DNA of 64,000 bases, taken from assembly GCA_964016885.1 (NCBI GenBank), contig OZ024744.1:116377302-116441301 (forward strand), written 5' to 3'. Both the position numbers and the translations under genes were made by a program. This stretch comes from Eledone cirrhosa. Its lineage: Eukaryota > Mollusca > Cephalopoda > Octopoda > Eledonidae. The notes below the pieces were generated by a model that worked only from the letters and a program-made list of their open reading frames with translations, was not told the origin of the DNA and searched no databases. Positions 52,461 through 64,000 of this stretch are shown piece after piece; the stretch's first letter is position 1, and the number at the start of each line of letters is the position of its first letter.

Positions 52461-55400
52461 GTTTTACTGGTGTCAGTCATTTGACTGTGGCCGTACTGGG
52501 GCACTACCTTGATATAGTCTACCATATCAACCTCAGTACTGTTTTACTGGTGTCAGTCATTAGACTGTGGCCATACTGGGGCACTAACTTGATATAGTCT
52601 ACCATATCAACCTCAGTAGTGTTTTCTTGGTGTCAGTCAATAGACTGTGGCCATACTGGGTCACTACCTTGATATAGTCTACCATATCAACCTCAGTAGT
52701 GTTTTCTTGGTGTCAGTCAATAGACTGTGGCCATACTGGGTCACTACCTTGATATAGTCTATCATATCAACCTCACTACTGTTTTACTGGTGTCAGTCAT
52801 TAGACTGTGGTCATACTGGGGCACTACCTTGATATAGACTACCATGTCAACGTCAGTACTGTTTTACTGGTGTCAGTCATTAGACTGTGGCCATACTGGG
52901 GCACTACCTTGATATAGTCTACCATATCAATCTCAGGACTGTTTTACTGGTGTCAGTCATTAGACTGTGGCCATACTGGGGCACTACCTTGATATAGACT
53001 TCCATATCAACCTCAGTACTGTTTTACTGGTGTCAGTCATTAGATTGTGGCTATACTGGGGCACTACCTTGATATAGTCTACCATATCAATCTCACTAAT
53101 GTTTTACTGGTGTCAGTCATTAGACTGTGGCCATACTGGGGCACTACCTTGATATAGTCTACCATATCATCCTCAGTACAGTTTTACTAGTGTCAGTCAT
53201 TACTCTGTGGCCATACTGGGGCACTACCTTGATATAGTCTACCATATCAACCTCAGTACTGTTTTACTGGTGTCAGTCATTAGACTGTGGCCATTCTGGG
53301 GCACTACCTTGATATAGTCCTACATATCAACCTCAGTACTGTTTTACTGGTGTCAGTCATTAGACTGTGGCCATACTGGGGCACTACCATGATATAGTCT
53401 TCCATATCAACCTCAGTACTGTTTTACTGGTGTCAGTCATTTGACTGTGGCCATACTGGGGCACTTCCTTGATATAGTCTACCATATCAACCTCAGTACT
53501 GTTTTACTGGTTTCAGTTATTACGCTGTGGCCATACTGGGGCACTAACCTTGATATTGTTAACCATATCAACCTCAGTACTGTTTTACTGGTGTCAGTCA
53601 TTAGAATGTGGCCATACTGGGGAACTACCTTGATATAGTCTACCATATCAACCTCAGTAGTGTTTTCTTGGTGTCAGTCAATAGACTGTGGCCATACTGG
53701 GGCACTACCTTCATATAGTCTACCATATCAACCTCACTACTCTTTCACTGGTGTCAGTCATTAGACTGTGGCTATACTGGGGCACTACCTTGATATAGTC
53801 TACCATATCAACCTTACTACTGTTTTACTGGTGTCAGTCATTAGACTGTGTCCATACTGGGGCTCTACCTTAATATAGTCTACCATATCAACCTCACTAC
53901 TGTTTTACTGGTGTCAGTCATTAGACTCTGGCCATATTGGGGCACTACCTTGATATAGTCTACCATATCAACCTCAGTACTGTTTTACTGTTGACAGTCA
54001 TTAGACTGTGGCCATACTGGTGCACTACCTTGATATAATCTAACATATCAACCTCAGTAGTGTTTTACTGATGTCAGTCATGAGATTGTGGCCATACTGG
54101 GGCACTACCTTGATATAGTCTACCATATCAATCTCACTACATTTTTACTGGTGTCAGTCATTAGACTGTGGCCATACTGGGGCACTACCTTGATATTGTC
54201 TACCATATCAACCTCAGTACTGTTTTCTTAGAGTCAGTCAATAGACTGTGGCCATAGTAGGGCACTACCATGATATAGTCTACCATATCAACCTCAGTAC
54301 TGTTTTACTGGTGTCAGTCATTATACTGTGGCCATACTGGGGCACTACCTTGATATAAGCTACCATATCAACCTCACTACTGTTTTACTGGTGTCAGTCA
54401 TTATACTGTGGCCATACTAGGACACTACCTTGATATAGTCTACCATATCAACCTCAGTACTGTTTTACTGGTGTCAGTCATTAGACTGTGGCCATACTGG
54501 GGCACTAACTTGATATTGTCTATGATATCAACCTCACTACTGTTTTACTGGTGTCAGTTATTAGACTGTGGCCATACTGGGGCACTACCTTGTTATAGTC
54601 TACCATATCAACCTCAGTAGTGTTTTCTTGGTGTCAGTGAATAGACTGTGGCCATACTGGGGCACTGCCTTGATATTGTCTAACATATCAATCTCAGTAC
54701 TGTTTTACTGGTGTCAGTCATTAGACTGTGGCCATACTGGGGCACTACCTTGATATAGTCTACCATATCAACATCACTACAGTTTTACTGGTGTCAGTAT
54801 TTTGGCTGTTGTCATACTGGGGCACTACCTTGATATAGTCTACCATATCAACCTCAGTACTGTTTTACTGGTGTCAGTCATTAGACTGTGTCCATACTGG
54901 GGCTCTACCTTAATATAGTCTACCATATCAACCTCACTACTGTTTTACTGGTGTCAGTCATTAGACTCTGGCCATATTGGGGCACTACCTTGATATAGTC
55001 TACCATATCAACCTCAGTACTGTTTTACTGTTGACAGTCATTAGACTGTGGCCATACTGGTGCACTACCTTGATATAATCTAACATATCAACCTCAGTAG
55101 TGTTTTACTGATGTCAGTCATGAGATTGTGGCCATACTGGGGCACTACCTTGATATAGTCTACCATATCAATCTCACTACATTTTTACTGGTTTCAGTCA
55201 TTAGACTGTGGCCATACTGGGGCACTACCTTGATATTGTCTACCATATCAACCTCAGTACTGTTTTCTTGGAGTCAGTCAATAGACTGTGGCCATAGTAG
55301 GGCACTACCATGATATAGTCTACCATATCAACCTCAGTACTGTTTTACTGGTGTCAGTCATTAGACTGTGGCCATACTGGGGCACTACATTGATATAGTC

Positions 55401-57200
55401 TACCATATCAACCTCAGTACTGTTTTACTGGTGTCAGTCATTAGACTGTGGCCATACTGGGACACTACCTTATATAGTCTACCATATAAACCTCAGTATT
55501 GTTTTACTGGTGTCAGTCATTAGATTGTGGCCATACTGGGGCACTACCTTGATATAGTCTACCATATCAACCTCAGTACAGTTTTACTGGTGTCAGTCAT
55601 TAGACTGTGGCTATGCTGGGGCACTACCTTGATATAGTCTACCATATCAACCTCAGTACTGTTTTACTGGTGTCAGTCATTAGACTGTGGCCATACTGGG
55701 GCACTACATTGATATAGTCTACCATATCAACCTCAGTACTGTTTTACTGGTGTCAGTCATTAGACTGTGGCCATACTGGGACACTACCTTGATATAGTCT
55801 ACCATATCAACCTCAGTACTGTTTTACTGGAGTCAGTCATTAGACTGTGGCCATACTGGGGCGCTACCTTGATATAGTCTCCCTTATCAACCTCACTACT
55901 GTTTTACTGGTGTCAGTCATTAGACTGTGGCCATACTGGGGCACTACCTTGATATAGTCTACCATATCAACCTAAGTACTGTTTTACAGGTGTCAGTTAT
56001 TAGACTGTGGCCATACTGGGGCACTACCTTGATATAGTCTAACATATCAACCTCACTACTGTTTTACTGGTGTCAGTCATTAGACTGTGGCCATACTGGG
56101 GCAATACCTTGATATAGTCTACCATATCAACCTCAGTACTGTTTTACTGGTGTCTATCATTAGACTGTGGCCATACTGGGACACTACCTTGATATAGTCT
56201 ACTATATCAACATCAGTACTGTTTTACTGGTGTCAGTCATTAGACTGTGGCCATACTGGGGCACTAACTTGATATTGTCTACCATATCAACCTCACTACT
56301 GTTTTACTGGTGTCAGTTATTAGACTGTGGCCATACTGGGGCACTGCCTTGATATTGTCTAACATATCAATCTCAGTACTGTTTTACTGGTGTCAGTCAT
56401 TAGACTGTGGCCATACTGGGGCACTACCTTGATATAGTCTACCATATCAACATCACTACAGTTTTACTGGTGTCAGTATTTTGGCTGTTGTCATACTGGG
56501 GCACTACCTTGATATAGTCTACCATATCAACCTCAGTACTGTTTTACTGGTGTCAGTCATTAGACTGTGGCCATACTGGGGCACTACATTGATATAGTCT
56601 ACCATATCAACCTCAGTACTGTTTTACTGGTGTCAGTCATTAGACTGTGGCCATACTGGGACACTACCTTATATAGTCTACCATATAAACCTCAGTATTG
56701 TTTTACTGGTGTCAGTCATTAGATTGTGGCCATACTGGGGCACTACCTTGATATAGTCTACCATATCAACCTCAGTACAGTTTTACTGGTGTCAGTCATT
56801 AGACTGTGGCTATGCTGGGGCACTACCTTGATATAGTCTACCATATCAACCTCAGTACTGTTTTACTGGTGTCAGTCATTAGACTGTGGCCATACTGGGG
56901 CAGTACATTGATATAGTCTACCATATCAACCTCAGTACTGTTTTACTGGTGTCAGTCATTAGACTGTGGCCATACTGGGACACTACCTTGATATAGTCTC
57001 CCTTATCAACCTCACTACTGTTTTACTGGTGTCAGTCATTAGACTGTGGCCATACTGGGGCACTACCTTGATATAGTCTACCATATCAACCTAAGTACTG
57101 TTTTACAGGTGTCAGTTATTAGACTGTGGCCATACTGGGGCACTACCTTGATATAGTCTAACATATCAACCTCACTACTGTTTTACTGGTGTCAGTCATT
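52461..57200 (+). repeat. Satellite block with overlapping local duplications
   Basis: Starts with the second copy of 50.0-51.8 kb. 53840-54300 is repeated at 54880-55340 (offset 1040, thirteen monomers; markers GACTCTGGCCATATTGG, GTTGACAGTC, TAACATATC, CATGAGATTG). 55340-55860 is repeated at 56540-57000 (offset about 1199), including a monomer two bases short (CTACCTTATATAG at 55468 and 56666) and GGCTATGCTGG. 54660-54840 resembles 56340-56520 (GTATTTTGGCTGTTGTC). Nothing but satellite. Confidence 0.86.
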
Positions 57201-59241
57201 AGACTGTGGCCATACTGGGGCACTACCTTGATATAGTCTACCATATCAACCTCAGTACTGTTTTACTGGTGTCAGTCATTGGACTGTGGCCATTCTGGGG
57301 CACTACCTTGATATGGTCTACCATATCAACCTCACTACTGTTTTACTGGTGTCAGTCATTGGACTGTGGCCATTGTGGGGCACTAGCTTGATATAGTCTA
57401 CCATATCAACCTCAGAACTGTTTTACTGGTGTCAGTCATTGGACTGTGGCCATTCTGGGGCACTACCTTGATATAGTCTACCATATCAACCTCACTACTG
57501 TTTTACTGGTGTCAGTCATTGGACTGTGGCCATTCTGGGGCACTACCTTGATATAATCTACCATATCAACCTCACTACTGTTTTACTGGTGTCAGTCATT
57601 GGACTGTGGCCATTCTGGGGCACTAGCTTGATATAGTCTACCATATCAACCTCACTATTGTTTTACTGGTGTCAGTCATTAGACTGTGGCCATACTGGGG
57701 CACTACCTTGATATAGTCTACCATATCAACCTCACTACTGTTTTACTGGTGTCAGTCATTGGACTGTGGCCATTCTGGGGCACTAGCTTGATATAGTCTA
57801 CCATATCAATCTCACTACTGTTTTACTGGTGTCAGTCATTAGACTGTGGCCATACTGGGGCACTACCTTGAAATAGTCTACCATATCAACCTCAGTACTG
57901 TTTTACTGGTGTCAGTCATTAGACTGTGGCCATACTGGGGCACTACCTTGATATAGTCTACCATATCAACCTTACTACTGTTTTACTGGTGTCAGTCATT
58001 AGACTGTGGCCATACTGGGGCACTACCTTGATATAGTCTACCATATCAACCTCAGTACTGCTTTACTGGTGTCCGTCATTAGACTGTGGCCATACTGGGG
58101 CACTACCTTGATATAGTCTACCATATCAACCTCACTACTGTTTTACTGGTGTCAGTCATTGGACTGTGGCCATTCTGGGGCACTAGCTTGATATAGTCTA
58201 CCATATCAATCTCACTACTGTTTTACTGGTGTCAGTCATTAGACTGTGGCCATACTGGGGCACTACCTTGAAATAGTCTACCATATCAACCTCAGTACTG
58301 TTTTACTGGTGTCAGTCATTAGACTGTGGCCATACTGGGGCACTACCTTGATATAGTCTACCATATCAACCTTACTACTGTTTTACTGGTGTCAGTCATT
58401 AGACTGTGGCCATACTGGGGCACTACCTTGATATAGTCTACCATATCAATCTCAGTACTGTTTTACTGGTGTCCGTCATTAGACTGTGGCCATACTGGGG
58501 CACTACCTTGATATAGTCTACCATATCAACCTCACTACTGTTTTACTGGTGTCAGTCATTGGACTGTGGCCATTCTGGGGCACTAGCTTGATATAGTCTA
58601 CCATATCAATCTCACTACTGTTTTACTGGTGTCAGTCATTAGACTGTGGCCATACTGGGGCACTACCTTGAAATAGTCTACCATAACAACCTCAGTACTG
58701 TTTTACTGGTGTCAGTCATTAGACTGTGGCCATACTGGGGCACTACCTTGATATAGTCTACCATATCAACCTCACTACTGTTTTACTGGTGTCAGTCATT
58801 GGACTGTGGCCATTCTGGGGCACTAGCTTGATATAGTCTACCATATCAATCTCACTACTGTTTTACTGGTGTCAGTCATTAGACTGTGGCCATACTGGGG
58901 CACTACCTTGAAATAGTCTACCATATCAACCTCAGTACTGTTTTACTGGTGTCAGTCATTAGACTGTGGCCATACTGGGGCACTACCTTGATATAGTCTA
59001 CCATATCAACCTCAGTACTGTTTTACTGGTGTCTATCATTAGACTGTGGCCATACTGGGACACTACCTTGATATAGTCTACCATATCAATCTCAGTACTG
59101 TTTTACTGGTGTCAGTCATTAGACTGTGGCCATACTGTAGTACTACCTTGATATATTCTACCATATCAACCTCAGTACTGTTTTGCTGGTGTCAGTCATT
59201 AGACTGTGGCCATACTGGGGCACTACCTTGATATAGTCTAC
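57201..59241 (+). repeat. Most homogeneous satellite stretch, 5-monomer HOR
   Basis: 57281-57650 is a run of successive monomers sharing GGACTGTGGCCATTCTGGGG (one reads CATTGTGGGG). From 57771 a 5-monomer unit of 400 bp repeats: CATTCTGGGGCACTAGCTTG lies at 57771, 58171, 58571 and 58811, and CTTGAAATAGTC 100 bp after each. Units one and two differ at only two positions by eye. The last interval is 240 bp, a three-monomer deletion form. Low divergence suggests this is the most recently amplified part of the window. Confidence 0.88.
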
Positions 59242-62200
59242 CATATCAACCTCACTACTGTTTTACTGGTGTCTGTAATTAGAGTGTGGCCATACTGGGC
59301 CACTACCTTGATATAGACAACCATATCAACCTCAGTACTGTTTTACTGGTGTCAGTCATTAGACTGTGGCCATACTGGGGCACTACCTTGATATAGACAA
59401 CCATATCAACCTCAGTACTGTTTTACTGGTGTTAGTCATTAGACTGTGGCCATACTGGGGCACTACCTTGATATAGTCTACCATATCAACCTCAGTACTG
59501 TTTTACTGCTATCAGTCATTAGAGTGTGGCCATACTGGGGCACTACCTTGTTATAGTCTACCATATCAACCTCAGTACTGTTTTACTGGTGTCAGTCATT
59601 AGGCTGTGGCCATACTGGGGCACTACCTTGATATAGTCTACCATATCAACCTCACTACTGTTTTACTGGTGTCAGTCATTAGACTGTGGCCATACTGGGG
59701 CACTACCTTGATATAGTCTACCATATCAACCTCAGTACTGTTTTACAGGTGTCAGTCATTAGAGTGTGGCCATACTGGGGTACTACCTTGATATAGTCTA
59801 CCATATCAATCTCAGTAATGTTTTACTGGTGTCAGTCATTAGACTGTGGCCATACTGGTGCTCTACCTTGATATAGTCTACCATATCAATCTCACTACAG
59901 TTTTACTGGTGTCCGTCATTAGACTGTGGCCATACTGGGGCACTACCTTGATATAGTCTACCATATCAACCTCAGTACTGTTTTACTGGTGTCATTCATT
60001 AGAGTGTGGCCATACTGGGGCACTACCTTGATATAGTCTACCATATCAACCTCAGTACTGTTTTACTGGTGTTAGTCATTAGACTGTGGCCATAATGGGG
60101 CACTATCTTGATATAGTCTACCATATCAACCTCATTACTGTTTTAGTGGTGTTAGTCTTTAGACTGTGGCCATACTGAGGCACTACCTTGATATAGTCTA
60201 CCATATCAACCGCAGTACTGTTTTACTGGTGTCAGTCATTAGACTGTGGCCATACTGGGGCACTACCTTGATATAGTCTACCATATCAATCTCACTACTG
60301 TTTTACTGGTGTCAGACTGTGGCCATACTGGGGCACTACCTTGATATAGTCTACCATATCAACCACAGTACTGTTTTACTGGTGTCAGTCATTAGACTGT
60401 GGCCATACTGGGGAACTACCTTGATATAGTCTACAATATCAATCTCACTACTGTTTTACTGGTGTCAGACTGTGGCCATACTGGGGCACTACCTTGTTAT
60501 AGTCTACCATATCAACCTCAGTACTGTATTACTGGTGTCAGTCATTTGACTGTGGCCAATCTGGGGCACTACCTTGATATAGTTTACCATATCAACCTCA
60601 GTACTGTTTTACTGGTGTCAGTCATTAGAGTGTGGCCATACTGGGGCACAACCTGTATATGGTCTACCATATCAACCTCAGTACAGTTTTACTGGTGTCA
60701 GTTATTAGAGTGTGGCCATACCGGGGCACTACCTTGATATAGTCTACCATATCAACCTCAGTACAGTTTTACTGGTGTCAGTCATTAGACTGTGGCCATA
60801 CTGGGGCATTACCTTGATATAGTCTACCATATCAATATCACTACTGTTTTATTGGTGCAGTCATTAGACTGTGGCCATACTGGGGTACTACCTTGATATA
60901 GTCTACCATATCAACCTCAGTACAGTTTTACAGGTCTCAGTCATTAGAATGTGGTCATACTGGGGCACTACCTTGATATAGTCTACCATATCAACCTCAG
61001 TACTGTTTTATTGGTGTCAGTCATTAGACTGTGGCCATACTGGGGCACTACCTTCATATAGTCTACCATATCAACCTCACTACTGTTTTACTGGAGTCAG
61101 TCATTAGACTGTGGCCATACTGGGGCACTACCTTCATATAGTCTACCATATCAACCTCACTACTGTTTTACTGGAGTCAGTCATTAGACTGTGGCCATAC
61201 TGGGGCACAACCTTGATATAGTCTACCCTATCAACCTCAGTAGTGTTTTACTGGTGTCAGTCCTTAGATTGTGGCCATACTGGGGCACTACTTTGATATA
61301 GTCTACCATATCAACCTCACTACCGTTTTACTGGTGTCAGTTATTAGACTGTGGCCATACTGGGGCACTACCTGTATACAGTCTACCATATCAACCTCAC
61401 TACTGTTTTACTGGAGTCAGTCATTAGACTGTGGCCATACTGGGGCACTACCTTGATACAGTCTACCATATCAATCTCAGTTCTGTTTTACTGTTGTCCG
61501 GCATTAGACTGTGGCCATACTCGGGCACTAGCTTGATGTAATCTACCATATCAATCTCACTACAGTTTTACTGGTGTCAGTCATTAGACTGGGGCCATAC
61601 TGTGGCACCACCTTGATATAGTCTACCATATCAACCTCAGTACTGTTTTACATCTGTCAGTCACTAGACTGTGGCCATACTGGGGCACTACCTTGATATA
61701 GTCTACCATATCAACCTCAGTACTGTTTTACTGGTGTCAGTCATTAGACTGTGGCCATACTGGGGCACTACCTTGATATAGTCTACCATATCAACCTCAG
61801 TACTGTTTTACTGGTGTCAGTCATTAGACTGCGGCCATACTGGGGCACTACCTTGATATAGTCTACCATATCATCCTTGGTACTGTTTTACTGGTGTCAG
61901 TCATTAGAGTGTGGCCATACTGGGGCACTAGCTTGATATAGTCTACCATATCAACCTCAGTACTGTTTTACTGGTGTCAGTCATTAGACTGTGGCCATAC
62001 TGAGGTACTACCTTGATATAGTCTACCATATCAACCTCGGTTCAGTTTTACTGGTGTCATTCATTAGACTGTGGCCATACTGGGGTACTACCTCGATATA
62101 GTCTACCATATCAACCTCAGTACAATTTTACAGGTCTCAGTCATTAGACTGTGGTCATACTGGGGCACTACGTTGATATAGTCTACCATATCAACCTCAG

Positions 62201-64000
62201 TACTGTTTTATTGGTGTCAGTCATTAGACTGTGGCCATACTGGGGCACTACCTTCATATAGTCTACCATATCAACCTCACTACTGTTTTACTGGAGTCAG
62301 TCATTAGACTGTGGCCATACTGGGGCACAACCTTGATATAGTCTACCCTATCAACCTCAGTAGTGTTTTACTGGTGTCAGTCATTAGATTGTGGCCATAC
62401 TGGGGCACTACTTTGATATAGTCTACCATATCAACCTCACTACCGTTTTACTGGTGTCAGTTATTAGATTGTGGCCATACTGGGGCACTACCTTGATACA
62501 GTCTACCATATAAACCTCACTACTGTTTTACTGGTGTCAGTCATTAGACTGTGGCTATACTGGGGCACTACCTTGATATAGTCTACCATATCAAGCTCAG
62601 TACTGTTTTACTGGTGTCAATCATTAGACTGTGACTATACTGGGGCACTACCTTGATATAGTCTACCATATCAACCTCACTACTGTTTTACTGGTTTCAG
62701 TCATTAGACTGTGGCCATACAGGGGCACTACCTTGATATAGTCTACCATATCAACCTCAGTTCCGTTTTACTGTTGTCCGGCATTAGACTGTGGCCATAC
62801 TGGGGCACTAGCTTGATGTAATCTACCATATCAATCTCACTACAGTTTTACTGGTGTCAGTCATTAGACTGGGGCCATACTGTGGCACCACCTTGATATA
62901 GTCTACCATATCAACTTCAGTACTGTTTTACTGGTGTCAGTCATTAGACTGTGGCCATACTGGGGCACTACCTTGATACAGTCTACCATATCAACCTCAG
63001 TACTGTTTTACATCTGTCAGTCACTAGACTGTGGCCATACTGGGGCACTACCTTGATATAGTCTACCATATCAACCTCAGTACTGTTTTACTGGTGTCAG
63101 TCATTAGACTGTGGCCATACTGGGGCACTACCTTGATATAGTCTACCATATCAACCTCAGTACTGTTTTACTGGTGTCAGTCATTAGACTGCAGCCATAC
63201 TGGGGCACTACCTTGATATAGTCTACCATATCATCCTCAGTACTGTTTTACTGGTGTCAGTCATTAGAGTGTGGCCATACTGGGGCACTAGCTTGATATA
63301 GTCTACCATATCAACCTCACTACTGTTTACTGGTGTCAGTTATTAGACTGTGGCCATACTGAGGTACTACCTTGATATAGTCTACCATATCAACCTCGGT
63401 TCAGTTTTACTGGTGTCATTCATTAGACTGTGGCCATACTGGGGCACTACCTTGATATAGTCTACCATATCAACCTCAGTACTGTTTTACTGGTGTCAGT
63501 CATTACACTGTGGTCATACTGGGGCACTACGTTGATATAGTCTACCATATAAATCTCAGGACTGCTTTACTGGTGTCAGTCGTTAGACTGAGGCCATACT
63601 GGGGCACTACCTTGATATAGTCTACCATATCAACCTCATTACTGTTTTACTGGTGTCAGTCATTGGACTGTGGCCATACTGGGGCACTACCTTGATATAG
63701 TCTACCATATCAACCTCAGTACAGTTTTACAGGTCTCAGTCATTAGGCTGTGGTCATACTGGGGCACTACCTTGATATAGTCTACCATATCAACCTCACT
63801 ACTGTTTTACTGGTGTCAGTCATTAGACCGTGGCCATACTGGGGCACTACCTTGATATAGTCTACCATATCAACCTCTGTACTGTTTTACTGGTGTCAGT
63901 CATTAGACTGTGGCCATACTGGGGCACTACCTTGATATAGTCTACCATATCAACCTCAGTACTGTTTTACTGGTGTCAGTCATTAGACTGCGGCCATACT
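59242..64000 (+). repeat. Long-range duplicated satellite segment, copy 2
   Basis: Second copy of 45.66-49.05 kb, still matching when the window ends (the CTGCGGCCATACT monomer at 63988 corresponds to 49041). It carries 73-bp monomers near 60314 and 60467; the middle one of the three in copy 1 has no counterpart because copy 2 has fewer monomers there. It also has an internal duplication of about 1360 bp: TTTTACATCTGTCAGTCAC lies near 61647 and 63007, and ACTGTTGTCCGGCATTAG near 61490 and 62770. A monomer two bases short lies near 60850. Confidence 0.87.

Larger units (their letters stand above)
22369..64000 (+). repeat. 80-bp satellite array, right arm
   Basis: Continuation of the same 80-bp satellite, same orientation and same phase, after the retrotransposon. 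The first bases (AGTCTACAATATCAACCTAA) continue exactly the monomer broken at 21180. The array runs off the window at 64000. Subfamily composition changes along it: TGATGTCAG monomers at 22-38 kb, CAGTGAGTG 81-mers at 25.9-52.3 kb, TTTTCTTGG/TCAATAGACTG monomers at 45.5-55.3 kb, and GGACTGTGGCCATTCTGGGG monomers at 57.2-58.9 kb. No transcription unit or structural RNA is apparent. Other length variants include 73-bp monomers (near 46575, 46727, 46879, 60314, 60467) and 78-bp monomers (near 55470, 56668, 60850). Confidence 0.98.

Noticed and set aside
46811..60737. Two 112-codon frames at 46811-47149 and 60399-60737
   Set aside because: They are longer only because a 73-bp monomer shifts the frame past a stop; both lie in the two copies of one duplicated satellite segment.
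1..64000. CRISPR array
   Set aside because: The repeat is contiguous 80-bp DNA without unique spacers, the monomers vary throughout, and the LINE shows a eukaryotic source.
1..64000. CENP-B box or other known centromere motif
   Set aside because: The CENP-B box needs CpG-containing TTCG and CGGG elements; the monomer consensus has no CpG and no match was seen. A centromeric role remains possible but unsupported.

Overview
The window is almost entirely one satellite DNA array. A monomer of 80 bp is repeated head to tail in a single orientation from base 1 to base 64000, about 785 copies by length. It is interrupted once, at 21181-22368, by a 1188-bp 5'-truncated non-LTR retrotransposon in minus orientation. 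I see no host protein-coding gene, rRNA, tRNA or CRISPR array. Both window edges lie inside the satellite, so the array is longer than 64 kb. This is eukaryotic heterochromatin-type sequence (centromeric, pericentromeric, subtelomeric or interstitial; the sequence does not say which).

Organism: a metazoan. The only phylogenetic clue is the inserted LINE. Its RTE-like reverse-transcriptase C-terminus with an embedded PHD-like zinc finger, and its 3' end (GGAAGGGCATCCAGCTGTAG, CCCATGCTAGC, then a GAT-repeat tail on the minus strand), resemble repeats I remember from cephalopod molluscs (octopus, squid). Related elements also occur in other marine invertebrates and fish, so this is a moderate-confidence inference that I could not check.

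Monomer: about 44% GC, no CpG in the consensus, and three short dyad symmetries. These are the palindrome CAGTACTG; CAGTC and GACTG around a 4-base loop; and TTGATAT and ATATCAA around an 8-base loop. Because 80 is not a multiple of 3, one translation runs through the three frames in 240 bp. The many 60-112 codon open frames on both strands are by-products of point changes removing one recurrent stop. They mostly begin at GTG and are not genes.

Layout: the array is a mosaic of segmental duplications and local higher-order repeats (HORs). 1-2740 has a 0.9-kb block duplicated 1200 bp away. 2741-13850 is an ATATTGGGG-rich subfamily zone with a 1.8-kb block duplicated at +2480. 13851-17350 is duplicated at 18171-22790, and the LINE sits inside the second copy. 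22369-27999 repeats parts of 16.6-18.2 kb. 28000-32718 and 32719-37580 are two tandem copies of a 4.7-4.9 kb HOR, followed by a partial third. 38-45.1 kb has a roughly 400-bp cassette repeated five times at irregular spacing. 45.66-49.05 kb is duplicated at 59.24-64.0 kb. 57.2-59.05 kb is the most homogeneous stretch, with a 5-monomer (400-bp) HOR.

The most informative feature is the LINE insertion. The same satellite junction exists uninterrupted at 17021/17022 in the paralogous block, and a similar one near 25250. The insertion is therefore exact to the base, shows no target-site duplication, and is later than the block duplication. I did not find evidence of a new gene system. The novelty here is in repeat architecture.
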